A stretch of DNA of 64,000 nucleotides from UBA699 sp050261915 (GTDB lineage: Bacteria; Bacillota; Clostridia; Clostridiales; Clostridiaceae): assembly GCA_050261915.1 (NCBI GenBank), contig JBLNDT010000006.1:51688-115687 (forward strand), read 5' to 3'. The notes below the pieces were generated by a model. The model searched no databases and was not told where the DNA came from. It was given only the letters and a program-made list of their open reading frames with translations. Position 1 is the stretch's first letter, and every line of letters starts with the position of its first letter. Of the stretch, positions 24,452 to 32,513 are shown in pieces. The position numbers and the translations under genes were made by a program.

Positions 24452-25456
24452 TTGAACCTTTCTTTTATAAGAAGTTTAATAAAAGATACTTATGGAATTG
24501 AGGTTTGCTGTGCTTCGAAAATCAAAAATGTATATAAACTAGAGGGTAAAAGTAAAAGCTATTGTCTTAAGGTTATAAATTATAATTTGGGACATTTTTT
24601 ATTTATAATAGCAGCTATTAAGCATCTTCAAAATGGAGGATTTCACAGCATACCTGAAATTATCAGCACAGTAAAGGGGAATAGTTATATTGAATACCAA
24701 GGCTCTTATGCATATTTGACGGAGTGGATAAACTGCAGGCAGTGCAATTATAACAATCCTCTTGATTTAAAAATTGCTTCGCAAAAACTTGCAGAACTTC
24801 ATTTAAAGAGCAGAAATTTCAGCATAGAAAGTAATATGGAACCAAGAATTGGATGGCTTAAATGGATTGATACATTTAGAACCAGAGTAGATGAAATTTA
24901 TAGCTTTAGAGAAATTATATTAAGCAGGGAACACAAATCCAAATTTGACTACCTTTACATGAAGGAGATGGAAGAACAGGTCAGTGCGGCTAGGGATTCC
25001 ATAATTAATCTTTGCAAAAGCGACTACATTAATCAAATGAAAACTGAAATATGTAAAAAAGGTTTTTGTCATCACGATTATGCACATCACAATATCCTAA
25101 TTGGTGAAAACGATAATGTAAATATTATTGATTTTGATTACTGTATTTTAGACAGTCATTTACATGACCTATGTAGTCTTATTATTAGAAGATTAAAAAA
25201 TAACAGATGGGACTTGGATTGTGCAGGGAGTATAATTGGAAACTATGATAAAATAAATAAAATCCATAAGGAAGAAATACCAATTATGTCCGCATTTATT
25301 GAATTTCCACAGGATTATTGGCAGCTTGGCATTCAATATTATTTAGAAAAAAAGCAATGGGATGAAGAAGTATTTATAAATAAACTAAAAAAAATTTATG
25401 AGGACAGAGATGATAAGTATGAATTCTTATATGACTTTACAAGAACAATATTATAG
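24452..25456 (+). CDS. CotS-family spore-coat kinase-like protein, copy 1
   Basis: A 334-residue member of the CotS/YutH family, which has an aminoglycoside-phosphotransferase-like kinase fold. The catalytic loop HHDYAHHNILI and metal-binding IDFDYC are both present, so it may be enzymatically active. The N-terminal lobe includes YCLKVINYNLG (lysine for ATP binding). It starts at TTG 24452 behind GGAGGG. CATATAA (24414-24420) upstream resembles a -10 for mother-cell sigma factors E or K. It is followed by two small co-directional genes and divergent from a glycosyltransferase. Confidence 0.85.
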   Translation: MNLSFIRSLIKDTYGIEVCCASKIKNVYKLEGKSKSYCLKVINYNLGHFLFIIAAIKHLQNGGFHSIPEIISTVKGNSYIEYQGSYAYLTEWINCRQCNYNNPLDLKIASQKLAELHLKSRNFSIESNMEPRIGWLKWIDTFRTRVDEIYSFREIILSREHKSKFDYLYMKEMEEQVSAARDSIINLCKSDYINQMKTEICKKGFCHHDYAHHNILIGENDNVNIIDFDYCILDSHLHDLCSLIIRRLKNNRWDLDCAGSIIGNYDKINKIHKEEIPIMSAFIEFPQDYWQLGIQYYLEKKQWDEEVFINKLKKIYEDRDDKYEFLYDFTRTIL

Positions 25457-25467
25457 GAGGAAGGGTT

Positions 25468-25653
25468 TTGTCTAAGAATAAAAATGATAATCTTGAGGTG
25501 GACATAGAACAGGTTCAGGATTACAGGGCAAAAGCTAAGGAATTAAAGGCTGGAGTTAAAGCCTTAAAAGAAATTAATAAGAAAAAAAGCAAGATATCAA
25601 AGCTTGAAAAGGAAAAAACTAAATTAATGAAAAAAATCGGGAAAAAGAAATAA
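25468..25653 (+). CDS. Small lysine-rich coiled-coil protein
   Basis: A 61-residue highly charged protein, mostly K and E, with heptad-like spacing (VKALKEINKKKSKISKLEK) and no hydrophobic core or membrane segment. It starts at TTG 25468; the AGGAGG site begins in the stop codon of the cotS-like gene, and its own stop overlaps the next start, so the three genes are translationally linked. Function unknown; a structural spore-coat component is a reasonable guess only. Confidence 0.6.
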   Translation: MSKNKNDNLEVDIEQVQDYRAKAKELKAGVKALKEINKKKSKISKLEKEKTKLMKKIGKKK

Positions 25654-26384
25654 TGAAAAACTATAGCATGGAAGAGCAGTTTATTAAATATCTAAATTCA
25701 AAGGGTGTAATTTTTGAGACCAGAAATAATCTTTCTAAAGATAATAATATTTCAAACCAGTTAAAGATTATTTCAAAATTTCATAAAATAGCTGCAGGGT
25801 ATAGGGAATATAGTGGATGCGGTTTGAAGGACGGCATTGGAAAGGATATTGAAAAATCAAAGGTAGAAATGAAGAAGTTTAAAAAAATCATCCAGGGTAT
25901 AAAACTAATGGGGCCTGAAAATATATTTGAGGAGGCCTTGCTAAATATGGGATACCATACATTTGAAAAGGCTCAAAGAGCATTAAAGATATCAGAAAGT
26001 GAAAAATATCTGGGACTGCTTAAAAGAAGCATGGATAATGGAGAAATATGTATCGGAGAACCTTCCTTTAAAAATATATGGGGGGATAATAATATAAGGA
26101 TATCAAAGATAAACAAATGTTCCTATAATATTGTGGAATCAGATGGGGTAGTTTTTTTCAGGAGGCTTAAAAGAAAAGGATATAAATTTAATCTTGAAGG
26201 ATGCATAGATGAATACTGTACTTTAGAAAACCTTGATCAGTTCAGCAGGGAGTATATGAGCTCCCTTTTGACATACCCATATTACACAATCAGGTATTGT
26301 ATAAGATATAAAGATAAGAAATATAATATTAGTGAAATAGATTATTTGAATAAGTTAACAAAAGTGGTCAGCTATGACTGCTAA
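25653..26384 (+). CDS. Probable CotS-fold pseudokinase, spore-coat associated
   Basis: A 243-residue protein I could not place by a clear motif. By eye it follows the second half of the CotS proteins: LKIISKFHKIAAGYREY resembles AAKNLANLHICSKGYEP; LKRKGYKFNLEGCIDEY resembles LKRVDWEIEYAELIIDAY; and FSREYMSSLLTYPYYTIRYC resembles the final EEYMVLYAFLIFPQRYW segment. The catalytic HHDxxxHN stretch is replaced (IGEPSFKNIWGDN) and the ATP-binding lobe is missing. It looks like an intact gene for a non-catalytic family member rather than a decayed one. It overlaps the preceding small gene by one base. Confidence 0.6.
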   Translation: MKNYSMEEQFIKYLNSKGVIFETRNNLSKDNNISNQLKIISKFHKIAAGYREYSGCGLKDGIGKDIEKSKVEMKKFKKIIQGIKLMGPENIFEEALLNMGYHTFEKAQRALKISESEKYLGLLKRSMDNGEICIGEPSFKNIWGDNNIRISKINKCSYNIVESDGVVFFRRLKRKGYKFNLEGCIDEYCTLENLDQFSREYMSSLLTYPYYTIRYCIRYKDKKYNISEIDYLNKLTKVVSYDC

Positions 26385-26389
26385 AAAAC

Positions 26390-26421
26390 AACCCTTCTGA
26401 AATTATAAAATCAGAAGGGTT
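26390..26421. terminator. Bidirectional terminator between pseudokinase gene and yajQ
   Basis: An 11-bp perfect stem AACCCTTCTGA/TCAGAAGGGTT. The minus-strand side has a run of six T, so it mainly serves yajQ. Confidence 0.85.
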
Positions 26422-26426
26422 AAATT

Positions 26427-26921
26427 TTATGATCTGAAGTTAATATATTGAAGCTCTATTCCAAAATCATGCTCCTTAAGTTTTTGCATAACGTTTTGGA
26501 GATCATCTTTTTTAGCACCTGTTACTCTTATTTTGTCATCCATAATTTGAGTCTGTACTTTAAGTTTCAACTCTTTTATGTAAGAAGTTACATCCTTGGC
26601 TTTTTCTTTATTGATTCCCTTTTGTATTGTAACTACCTGCTTTACATTACCGTTGGAGGCAGGTTCTATTTTTCCTGGATCAAGGCATTTAATGGGAACT
26701 AGTCTTTTTATCATTTTTCCTCTTAAAATATCCAGCATTGCCTTTAGCTTATAATCATCCTCAGCAGTAAATTTAAGGGATTCAGCATCCAGCACAATGT
26801 CCGCCTTGCTTCCCTTAAAATCATATCTTTGCACGATTTCCTTTTTTGCCTGATTTACAGCGTTATCCATTTCCTGCATATCAACTTCTGATACTATATC
26901 AAATGAGCAATCCTTAGCCAT
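26427..26921 (-). CDS. yajQ: YajQ-family cyclic-di-GMP/nucleotide-binding protein
   Basis: A 164-residue member of the YajQ (DUF520) family, with tandem ferredoxin-like folds and the signatures SFDIVSEVDMQEMDNAVNQA, QRYDFKGS and KVQTQIMDDKIRVTGAKKDDLQ. Homologues bind nucleotides, tRNA or cyclic-di-GMP; the function in clostridia is not settled. ATG is preceded by AAAGGTGGAA on the minus strand. It sits as a single gene inside the spore-coat cluster. Confidence 0.92.
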   Translation of the reverse strand: MAKDCSFDIVSEVDMQEMDNAVNQAKKEIVQRYDFKGSKADIVLDAESLKFTAEDDYKLKAMLDILRGKMIKRLVPIKCLDPGKIEPASNGNVKQVVTIQKGINKEKAKDVTSYIKELKLKVQTQIMDDKIRVTGAKKDDLQNVMQKLKEHDFGIELQYINFRS

Positions 26922-26978
26922 TAAGATTCCACCTTTCTTAGATTATTTCCATATACATTATACTAGAAATTGTTGAAC

Positions 26979-28103
26979 TTAGTAAATGTTTGATGATATT
27001 TTACTATAAAATTCAAGGGTTTTTTTTGCTGTACTTTCCCAATTAAAGTTTGATGACCTGACAATTCCATTTAAACACATTGCTTCAGCAAGGGCCTTAT
27101 CTGATAAAACATTATCCATAGCATGGCTTAGCTCAACAGTATCCCTTGGATTAACAAGGATTCCGCCTGTTCCTATAATTTCAGGAATAGAAGCCGCATT
27201 TGATGAAATCACTGGAATGCCGCAGGCCATTGCTTCCACTGGGGGTAAACCAAAACCTTCATAAAATGAAGGGTAAACAAAAAGTTCTGCACCATTGTAT
27301 AAAAAGGGAAGGTCCCTTGTTTGAATAAAGCCAGGAAAAACAACATCATTTTCTATATTAAGCTTATAAGACAGTTTTTTTAATGTATCATAAGATTTAC
27401 CCTTGGTACCTGCTATTACAAGTTTAATTTGATGCTTATGTCTTATTAAACTGAAGGCTTCAATTAGCCCGGAAATGTTTTTTCTTGGGCCTAAACCTCC
27501 TACATAAAGTATATATTTATCTTTAATAGAATATTTTTTACTAATAAAGTACTTGCTTAATATTTTGTCAATTGGGTGATATCTGGATTCAGCGGCAAGA
27601 GGGGTAACTTTAATTTTTTCCTCTGGATAGTTGAACTCTTTTATTATATCCATTTTTGAAAAGTTTGAAACGGTTATTATACCACTGCAAAGTTTTATAA
27701 TTTCCGGAATCTTTTCTGAAAATATCTTTAAGTATTCATAACTTACTGTTTCAGGCATTCTGCAGGGAATAACATCGTGAAGGGTTATAACAGAAGGGCA
27801 GTCTTTGCTTTTGGGAAGACCTACCCCGTTTTGAGGTACATGGTATAAATCCATTTTGTTATCCTTTAAAATGTTAGGGATATTAACTTCATCCCAAAAA
27901 CATGTTTTTTTCTCACGGCATATATCTGCTAATTCAAAATTACTGCTTAGATGCAGGGGATGTTTTGAATCCTTTGGCATAAATATAAGATAATTATTTT
28001 TTAAATCTATAATGCTAAGGGCTTTTATCAGCTGGTATGCATATGTACCAATGCCGGTTCCCATGTACCATATTGCTGAACGGCCATCTATACCTATCCT
28101 CAT
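26979..28103 (-). CDS. Family-4 glycosyltransferase, spore-coat (CotSA-like), copy 2
   Basis: A 374-residue GT4 enzyme, clearly paralogous to the 23221-24330 gene: MRIGIDGRSAIWYMGTGIGTY, DVIPCRMPETVS, YVGGLGPRKNISGLIEAF and FVYPSFYEGFGLPPVEAMAC. It probably adds a sugar to a coat component, using a nucleotide-sugar donor bound by the C-terminal domain. It is divergent from a second CotS-like gene 114 bp away, repeating the arrangement of copy 1. Confidence 0.87.
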   Translation of the reverse strand: MRIGIDGRSAIWYMGTGIGTYAYQLIKALSIIDLKNNYLIFMPKDSKHPLHLSSNFELADICREKKTCFWDEVNIPNILKDNKMDLYHVPQNGVGLPKSKDCPSVITLHDVIPCRMPETVSYEYLKIFSEKIPEIIKLCSGIITVSNFSKMDIIKEFNYPEEKIKVTPLAAESRYHPIDKILSKYFISKKYSIKDKYILYVGGLGPRKNISGLIEAFSLIRHKHQIKLVIAGTKGKSYDTLKKLSYKLNIENDVVFPGFIQTRDLPFLYNGAELFVYPSFYEGFGLPPVEAMACGIPVISSNAASIPEIIGTGGILVNPRDTVELSHAMDNVLSDKALAEAMCLNGIVRSSNFNWESTAKKTLEFYSKISSNIY

Positions 28104-28217
28104 TAAAACAATCCTTTCAAGTTAAATATATTTTATTATATTAATAGTAGTATTAAAGTGTTATTAATCTTCTAAATGAAGCCCTGGATTCATATAAATT
28201 ATACTGGGGTGATAAAC

Positions 28218-29219
28218 ATGATGAGAGAATTTGAAATTGAAAGGCAGTTTGATATTAAAATCGAAAGCATTAAACCCAGTAGAGGAGTTTATATTTTGAA
28301 AACTGATCAGGGAATGAGATGTTTGAAAAAAATAAACTATGGTACTCAAAAGCTTCTTTTTGTATATGGAGCCAAGGAGCATTTGATAAATAACGGGTTT
28401 AAGAATGTGGATAAATATTTTTTAAGCTTGGAAGGGAATCCTTATGCAGTAGTAAATGAGGATATATACACCCTTTCAGAGTGGATTGAAGGCAAGGAGT
28501 GTGATTTCAGAAACAAAGAAGAAATAGTAAAGGCAGCTAAAAACCTTGCTAATCTTCATATATGCTCAAAGGGATATGAACCTCCTGAAAACAGCAAGCT
28601 TAAAACAGATTTGGGAAGATGGAGTCATTTAATGGAGAAGAGGGTTAAATCCTTTGAAAAAATGAGGGAAATGAGCAGAAAAAAAGGAGCAAGGGGAAAG
28701 TTTGACTTAAACTACTTTAAAAGCGTTGAATTTTATAAGGAACTGGGTTTTAAGGCTATGGAGGTGTTAGGTAATTCAAAGTACCTTGAACTCTGCCAAA
28801 AGGCGGAAGACGAAAAAGGTTTCTGCCATCACGATTATACTTATCATAATATAGTAATAGACAAAGATGATGTATATAATGTAATCGACTTTGACTACTG
28901 CAAAAGAGAGGTACGGGCTTATGACATATCTGCATTTTTAATAAAGGTACTAAAAAGAGTTGACTGGGAAATTGAATATGCTGAACTTATTATTGATGCA
29001 TACAATGAAATAAGTACCCTAGAAGAAGAAGAGTATATGGTACTGTATGCGTTTCTTATATTCCCGCAAAGGTACTGGAGGCTTTCCAACAGATATTACT
29101 ACAATGAAGTAAATTGGCCTCTGAATACCTTTAATAATAAAATGGAGGAGCTTATTGCAGAACAGGAAAATTACATGAATTTCCTTGAATTGTTTAAGAA
29201 CAGGTATAATCAAAAATAA
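28218..29219 (+). CDS. CotS-family spore-coat kinase-like protein, copy 2
   Basis: A 333-residue paralogue of the gene at 24452-25456. It has the catalytic loop HHDYTYHNIVI and metal motif IDFDYC, and CLKKINYGTQKLLFVYGAKE in the N lobe. The start is placed at ATG 28218 behind GGGGTGA; an in-frame ATG at 28176 lacks a ribosome site. CATATAA (28191-28197) upstream resembles a sporulation sigma -10. Likely a spore-coat protein; kinase activity is possible by residues but substrates of this family are unclear. Confidence 0.87.
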   Translation: MMREFEIERQFDIKIESIKPSRGVYILKTDQGMRCLKKINYGTQKLLFVYGAKEHLINNGFKNVDKYFLSLEGNPYAVVNEDIYTLSEWIEGKECDFRNKEEIVKAAKNLANLHICSKGYEPPENSKLKTDLGRWSHLMEKRVKSFEKMREMSRKKGARGKFDLNYFKSVEFYKELGFKAMEVLGNSKYLELCQKAEDEKGFCHHDYTYHNIVIDKDDVYNVIDFDYCKREVRAYDISAFLIKVLKRVDWEIEYAELIIDAYNEISTLEEEEYMVLYAFLIFPQRYWRLSNRYYYNEVNWPLNTFNNKMEELIAEQENYMNFLELFKNRYNQK

Positions 29220-29249
29220 AAGCAGCTGACTTATACGTCAGCTGCTTTT
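29218..29249 (+). terminator. Terminator after cotS-like copy 2
   Basis: A 13-bp perfect stem (AAAGCAGCTGAC within 29218-29230 with GTCAGCTGCTTT 29237-29248) and a short T run. Confidence 0.85.
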
Positions 29250-29303
29250 GCACTTATATAGAATAGAATCATATAATATACGGTAAATTATTTTTAGGAG
29301 AAT

Positions 29304-30167
29304 ATGATGCAGATTGGTGATATAGTCGTAAGAAAATCCTATGGCTGTGATGTAACCTTTAAGATTATAGATATAGTTTATGGTGAAGGAGGCAAAACCT
29401 ATCTATTAAAAGGAATTAAGCTTAGAATTCTTGCTGATGCTCCAGAGGATGATCTAAAGCCAGCTCCTGAAGATTTTTCATCAGAGAGCGAAATGTTTTT
29501 TACAAGAAGAGTCAACAGCTCAATAAAAAAGATATTAAGGTATCGGGAAAATCAGGAGGATATGTTTAGAAGCCCAAAGATTGAAAATGATAAGGATTTA
29601 ATTTTCGGAAGACCGGGTAAAATACTCCACATTGATGGAGATGCCGACTACCTGGAGAACTGTCTAAAGGTATATAAGCAGCTAAAACTTAATGTAACAG
29701 GGAAAGTGGTAAGGGAAAGGGAACAGCCATTAAAGGCGGTGGAGTTTGTTAAGGAAATAAAGCCTGATATTGTAGTAGTAACAGGTCATGATTCAATTAA
29801 CAAGGAAGCTAAGGATTATATGGATTTAAATAACTATAAAAATTCTTCATATTATGTAGAGACTGTAAATGCTCTTAGAAATTACAAATCAAATTATGAT
29901 GATCTTGTAATATTTGCTGGAGCATGTCAGTCAAATTACGAGAAAATTCTGGATTCAGGAGCCAATTTTGCAAGTTCTCCTGGAAGGGTTTTGATTCACT
30001 GCTTAGATCCTGTATTTTTATGTGAAAAGATTGCCTATGCCAATATTGATAAAGTGGTATCAATACAGGAAGCTCTTGAAAACACAATAACGGGAACAAA
30101 GGGCATAGGTGGGCTTCAAACTCGTGGAAAGTACAGGGAAGGATTCCCAAAATCCTCTTACGCATAA
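29304..30167 (+). CDS. yabG: Sporulation-specific protease YabG
   Basis: A cysteine-type protease that processes spore-coat and cortex-lytic precursors (SpoIVA, CotA-type proteins in C. difficile, preproSleC). The 287-residue protein opens with IGDIVVRKSYGCDVTFKI, followed by HIDGDADYLENC, VVTGHDSIN and IVTGTKGIGGLQTRG-like (here TGTKGIGGLQTRGKY), characteristic of the family. GTGHD/CQSN segments hold the likely catalytic His and Cys (GHDS; GACQSNYE). AGGAG precedes ATG 29304; a second ATG follows immediately. yabG next to veg and sipL is a conserved clostridial order. Confidence 0.93.
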   Translation: MMQIGDIVVRKSYGCDVTFKIIDIVYGEGGKTYLLKGIKLRILADAPEDDLKPAPEDFSSESEMFFTRRVNSSIKKILRYRENQEDMFRSPKIENDKDLIFGRPGKILHIDGDADYLENCLKVYKQLKLNVTGKVVREREQPLKAVEFVKEIKPDIVVVTGHDSINKEAKDYMDLNNYKNSSYYVETVNALRNYKSNYDDLVIFAGACQSNYEKILDSGANFASSPGRVLIHCLDPVFLCEKIAYANIDKVVSIQEALENTITGTKGIGGLQTRGKYREGFPKSSYA

Positions 30168-30263
30168 TATTTGTTTATAGTTGTATATTAACGTAATATT
30201 GAGGTAATAATATCTATTGCAGAAATAAATTTAATATTTGGGGTTGTTAACAAAAAATTAATA

Positions 30264-30292
30264 TTGACAAAATGATTTGTTAACTGATAAAA
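30264..30292 (+). promoter_or_regulatory. veg promoter
   Basis: TTGACA (30264-30269), then about 16-17 bases to GATAAAAT (30286-30293), with TG just before the -10. veg promoters are known to be very strong. Confidence 0.7.
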
Positions 30293-30361
30293 TATTAAGT
30301 TTGATTGACATAATTGGCAAAAGGATATATAATAGTAGATGTGGAAAGAGGGTGTTTAGTA

Positions 30362-30598
30362 TTGGAAAGAACAAATGTATTGGCTTCAATTAAAAAAGAT
30401 ATTGAAAGCCATGTTGGAGATAAAGTGACCCTGAAAGCAAATGGCGGAAGAAGGAAAATATTCGTAAACAGCGGAGTTATTGAAAAAACCTATCCAAATA
30501 TATTTGTAATTAGGCTGGAAAATGACACCCAAAGGAAGGTAACTTATAGTTATTCTGATGTACTAACAAAAACGGTTCAACTTGTTTTTTCAGCATAA
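30362..30598 (+). CDS. veg: Veg protein
   Basis: A 78-residue homologue of the abundant B. subtilis Veg protein (86 residues), linked there to biofilm gene control. The shared core is VTLKANGGRRK, then TYPNIFVI and VTYSYSDVLTKTV. TTG 30362 is chosen: AGAGGGTG lies 7-8 bases upstream and the product then begins like Veg. A longer frame opens at 30314, but its extra 16 residues have no counterpart in the family. Confidence 0.88.
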   Translation: MERTNVLASIKKDIESHVGDKVTLKANGGRRKIFVNSGVIEKTYPNIFVIRLENDTQRKVTYSYSDVLTKTVQLVFSA

Positions 30599-30627
30599 AA
30601 ACGACACAAAAAATGTGTCGTTTTTTT
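30597..30627 (+). terminator. veg terminator
   Basis: ACGACACA (30601-30608) with TGTGTCGT (30614-30621), an A-rich loop and seven T. Confidence 0.9.
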
Positions 30628-30631
30628 ATTT

Positions 30632-30718
30632 AAAAAAAAGAAAGATGGTGGGTAGCCATCTTTCAACATGGTATAAAGGGTATTGAGAATTTTTGAGAGG
30701 TTATATGGTTAACAACCA
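30632..30718 (-). ncRNA. Candidate small RNA on the minus strand between veg and sipL
   Basis: On the minus strand there is a promoter TTGACT (30752-30747), 17-base spacer, TAATAT (30729-30724). About 85 bases downstream is a rho-independent terminator: AAAGATGG (plus-strand 30641-30648) pairs with CCATCTTT (30656-30663), followed on the minus strand by eight T (30639-30632). The 5' end can form a small hairpin (TGGTT/AACCA, 30706-30718). No open frame of note lies inside. This is prediction only. Confidence 0.45.
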
Positions 30719-30723
30719 ATTTC

Positions 30724-30752
30724 ATATTACGTTATTTTCAGAAAAAAGTCAA
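30724..30752 (-). promoter_or_regulatory. Predicted minus-strand promoter of the candidate small RNA
   Basis: TTGACT-N17-TAATAT read on the minus strand, 110 bp before the sipL start on the other strand. Confidence 0.5.
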
Positions 30753-30863
30753 TATTGAATGAATTGTGAAAATATATTTCAAAAATAAATCTTATAAATT
30801 TAACATATTTCCATTATATAAGATATATAAATTATTAGAAGGTATAATGGGAGGTAAAATAAA

Positions 30864-32420
30864 ATGGACATGGAACTTGTTAAAGAGAATATAGAATGTG
30901 AGCAGCTGTTAAGTGAAAAATATTCAGATACTGTAGTAAGGGCAGAGTTTCTAATTCCGGATACCCATCCGGATGTGGCAAAAATTTTAACAATAGACAC
31001 AAAGGCACATATTTTAAATAGTGAGGTTATAAAGGATAAGGTTTATGTGGAAGGTCAGGCTGAATATAATATTCTTTACCTTGGTATGGAGGATGGAGCC
31101 TTAGGGGTAAATAGTGTAAAATATATAAATAAATTTTCAAATTACATTGAAATAAAGGAAGCTGAGTATAAAATAATTTGCGAGGCAGGATGCTTTGTTG
31201 AGCATATGGAGTGTTCAATAGTAAATGAAAGAAAGGTATCAATTGAAGGAATAATAAAGCTTAAAGCAGAGCTTTATAAAAATTATAAATTTGATGTTGT
31301 TAAGGATATTCAGGGGTCTAGGGATATCCAAATGCTTAAAAATCATTCCTCAGTAGATAAAATATTTGGCAATTATTTAAATGATATAGTTGCAAAATCA
31401 AATATTAAGGTTTCCATTGATAAACCTCAGATTGGTGAGGTTTTGAAATGCGATACAATTATCAGGAACAGCAGTGTAAGGCTGTCTGGAGGCAAGATTA
31501 ACGTTGATGGGGAAGCGGTAATATGGGTACTATACCGTGGAAAAGATATTAAAGATATATCATATTTAGAGGATGTTGTATCCTTTTCAAGGGAGTACGA
31601 TATAGAAGGGGTTAACCCATCCATGGAAACATATTCTGATGTACTAGCAGAAGCAGTTGAATTTAGAATAAATGAAGACGATCTTGGTGAAAACAGGTTA
31701 TTGGATGTGGAGACTCTTATAAAAGCAAATGTTAAGGTAATGTATAAGGAAGACATAGATATGCTTGAAGATGCATATTCACCGGAAAACTTAATGAAAA
31801 TGGATAAAACAGAATGTGAATTGAATGTTATGCATGCTCAGGAAAGCTGCAGAACTGTAATTAAAGGTGATATTGAGCTGAGAAGTGAATATCCAAAGGT
31901 ATCAAAGATAATTATGTGTTCCGGGGATTTAATGATAACAGATAAGAAGCTTGTGGAAGACAAGGTTTTAGCGGAAGGGGTACTAAATGTAAATCTCATC
32001 TGTAAGAACTTTGAGGAGGAAGTGTTTTCGATAAATGAAGAAATTCCATTCAACTCGGCAATTGATATTCCAGGATCTAAAATTGATATGCAGTGTATTG
32101 TAAGAGGAAAGCTTGAAAATATGGAAGCTTATGTGGAGGTTGACCATATTTCAGTTAAATCATCAGCTTTGCTTTATGCCAGGGTTGATTATGTAACACG
32201 GAAGGAATTTGTTGTAGATGTTGCAGTGCTTGAAGCTGAAGTTCAAAGGAAAAAGTCAAGCATAATAATATATGTGGTTCAACAGGGAGATACTCTTTGG
32301 AAGGTTGCAAAAAAATATGGCACCACAATAGAGGGTATTATGAATGTAAACAATATAGATAATGAAGATATGATAAGAACCGGGGATAAGCTGATTGTTC
32401 CGGGTAGGGCACTAATCTAA
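30864..32420 (+). CDS. sipL: SpoIVA-interacting spore morphogenetic protein SipL
   Basis: A 518-residue protein with repeated DUF3794/SPOCS domains (about residues 30-115, 175-270 and 330-440) and a C-terminal LysM domain (about 470-516, YVVQQGDTLWKVAKKYGTT). In C. difficile SipL joins SpoIVA to build the coat around the forespore and its LysM domain is needed for that binding. It has the expected length. It begins at ATG 30864 behind GGGAGG and lies between veg and the cyanophycin genes. Confidence 0.94.
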   Translation: MDMELVKENIECEQLLSEKYSDTVVRAEFLIPDTHPDVAKILTIDTKAHILNSEVIKDKVYVEGQAEYNILYLGMEDGALGVNSVKYINKFSNYIEIKEAEYKIICEAGCFVEHMECSIVNERKVSIEGIIKLKAELYKNYKFDVVKDIQGSRDIQMLKNHSSVDKIFGNYLNDIVAKSNIKVSIDKPQIGEVLKCDTIIRNSSVRLSGGKINVDGEAVIWVLYRGKDIKDISYLEDVVSFSREYDIEGVNPSMETYSDVLAEAVEFRINEDDLGENRLLDVETLIKANVKVMYKEDIDMLEDAYSPENLMKMDKTECELNVMHAQESCRTVIKGDIELRSEYPKVSKIIMCSGDLMITDKKLVEDKVLAEGVLNVNLICKNFEEEVFSINEEIPFNSAIDIPGSKIDMQCIVRGKLENMEAYVEVDHISVKSSALLYARVDYVTRKEFVVDVAVLEAEVQRKKSSIIIYVVQQGDTLWKVAKKYGTTIEGIMNVNNIDNEDMIRTGDKLIVPGRALI

Positions 32421-32423
32421 ATT

Positions 32424-32449
32424 AAAGGTTCCAGTAATGGAGCCTTTTT
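32424..32449 (+). terminator. sipL terminator
   Basis: AAAGGTTCCA (32424-32433) pairs with TGGAGCCTTT (32438-32447) with one G-U, then T. Confidence 0.75.
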
Positions 32450-32513
32450 ATTATGTATAATATTAAAAAACATGGTAAAAATAAAAAATATATTTACGAA
32501 AGGATGGATTATT

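Noticed and set aside
23209..26384. The coat cluster as a horizontally acquired island
   Set aside because: Codon and base use look like the rest of the window, and there are no mobility genes or flanking repeats; simple duplication explains it better.
30244..30283. Repeated GTTAAC motifs near the veg promoter as a Rex operator
   Set aside because: The two copies are too far apart and lack the 4-base-spaced TTGTTAA/TTAACAA arrangement of Rex sites.
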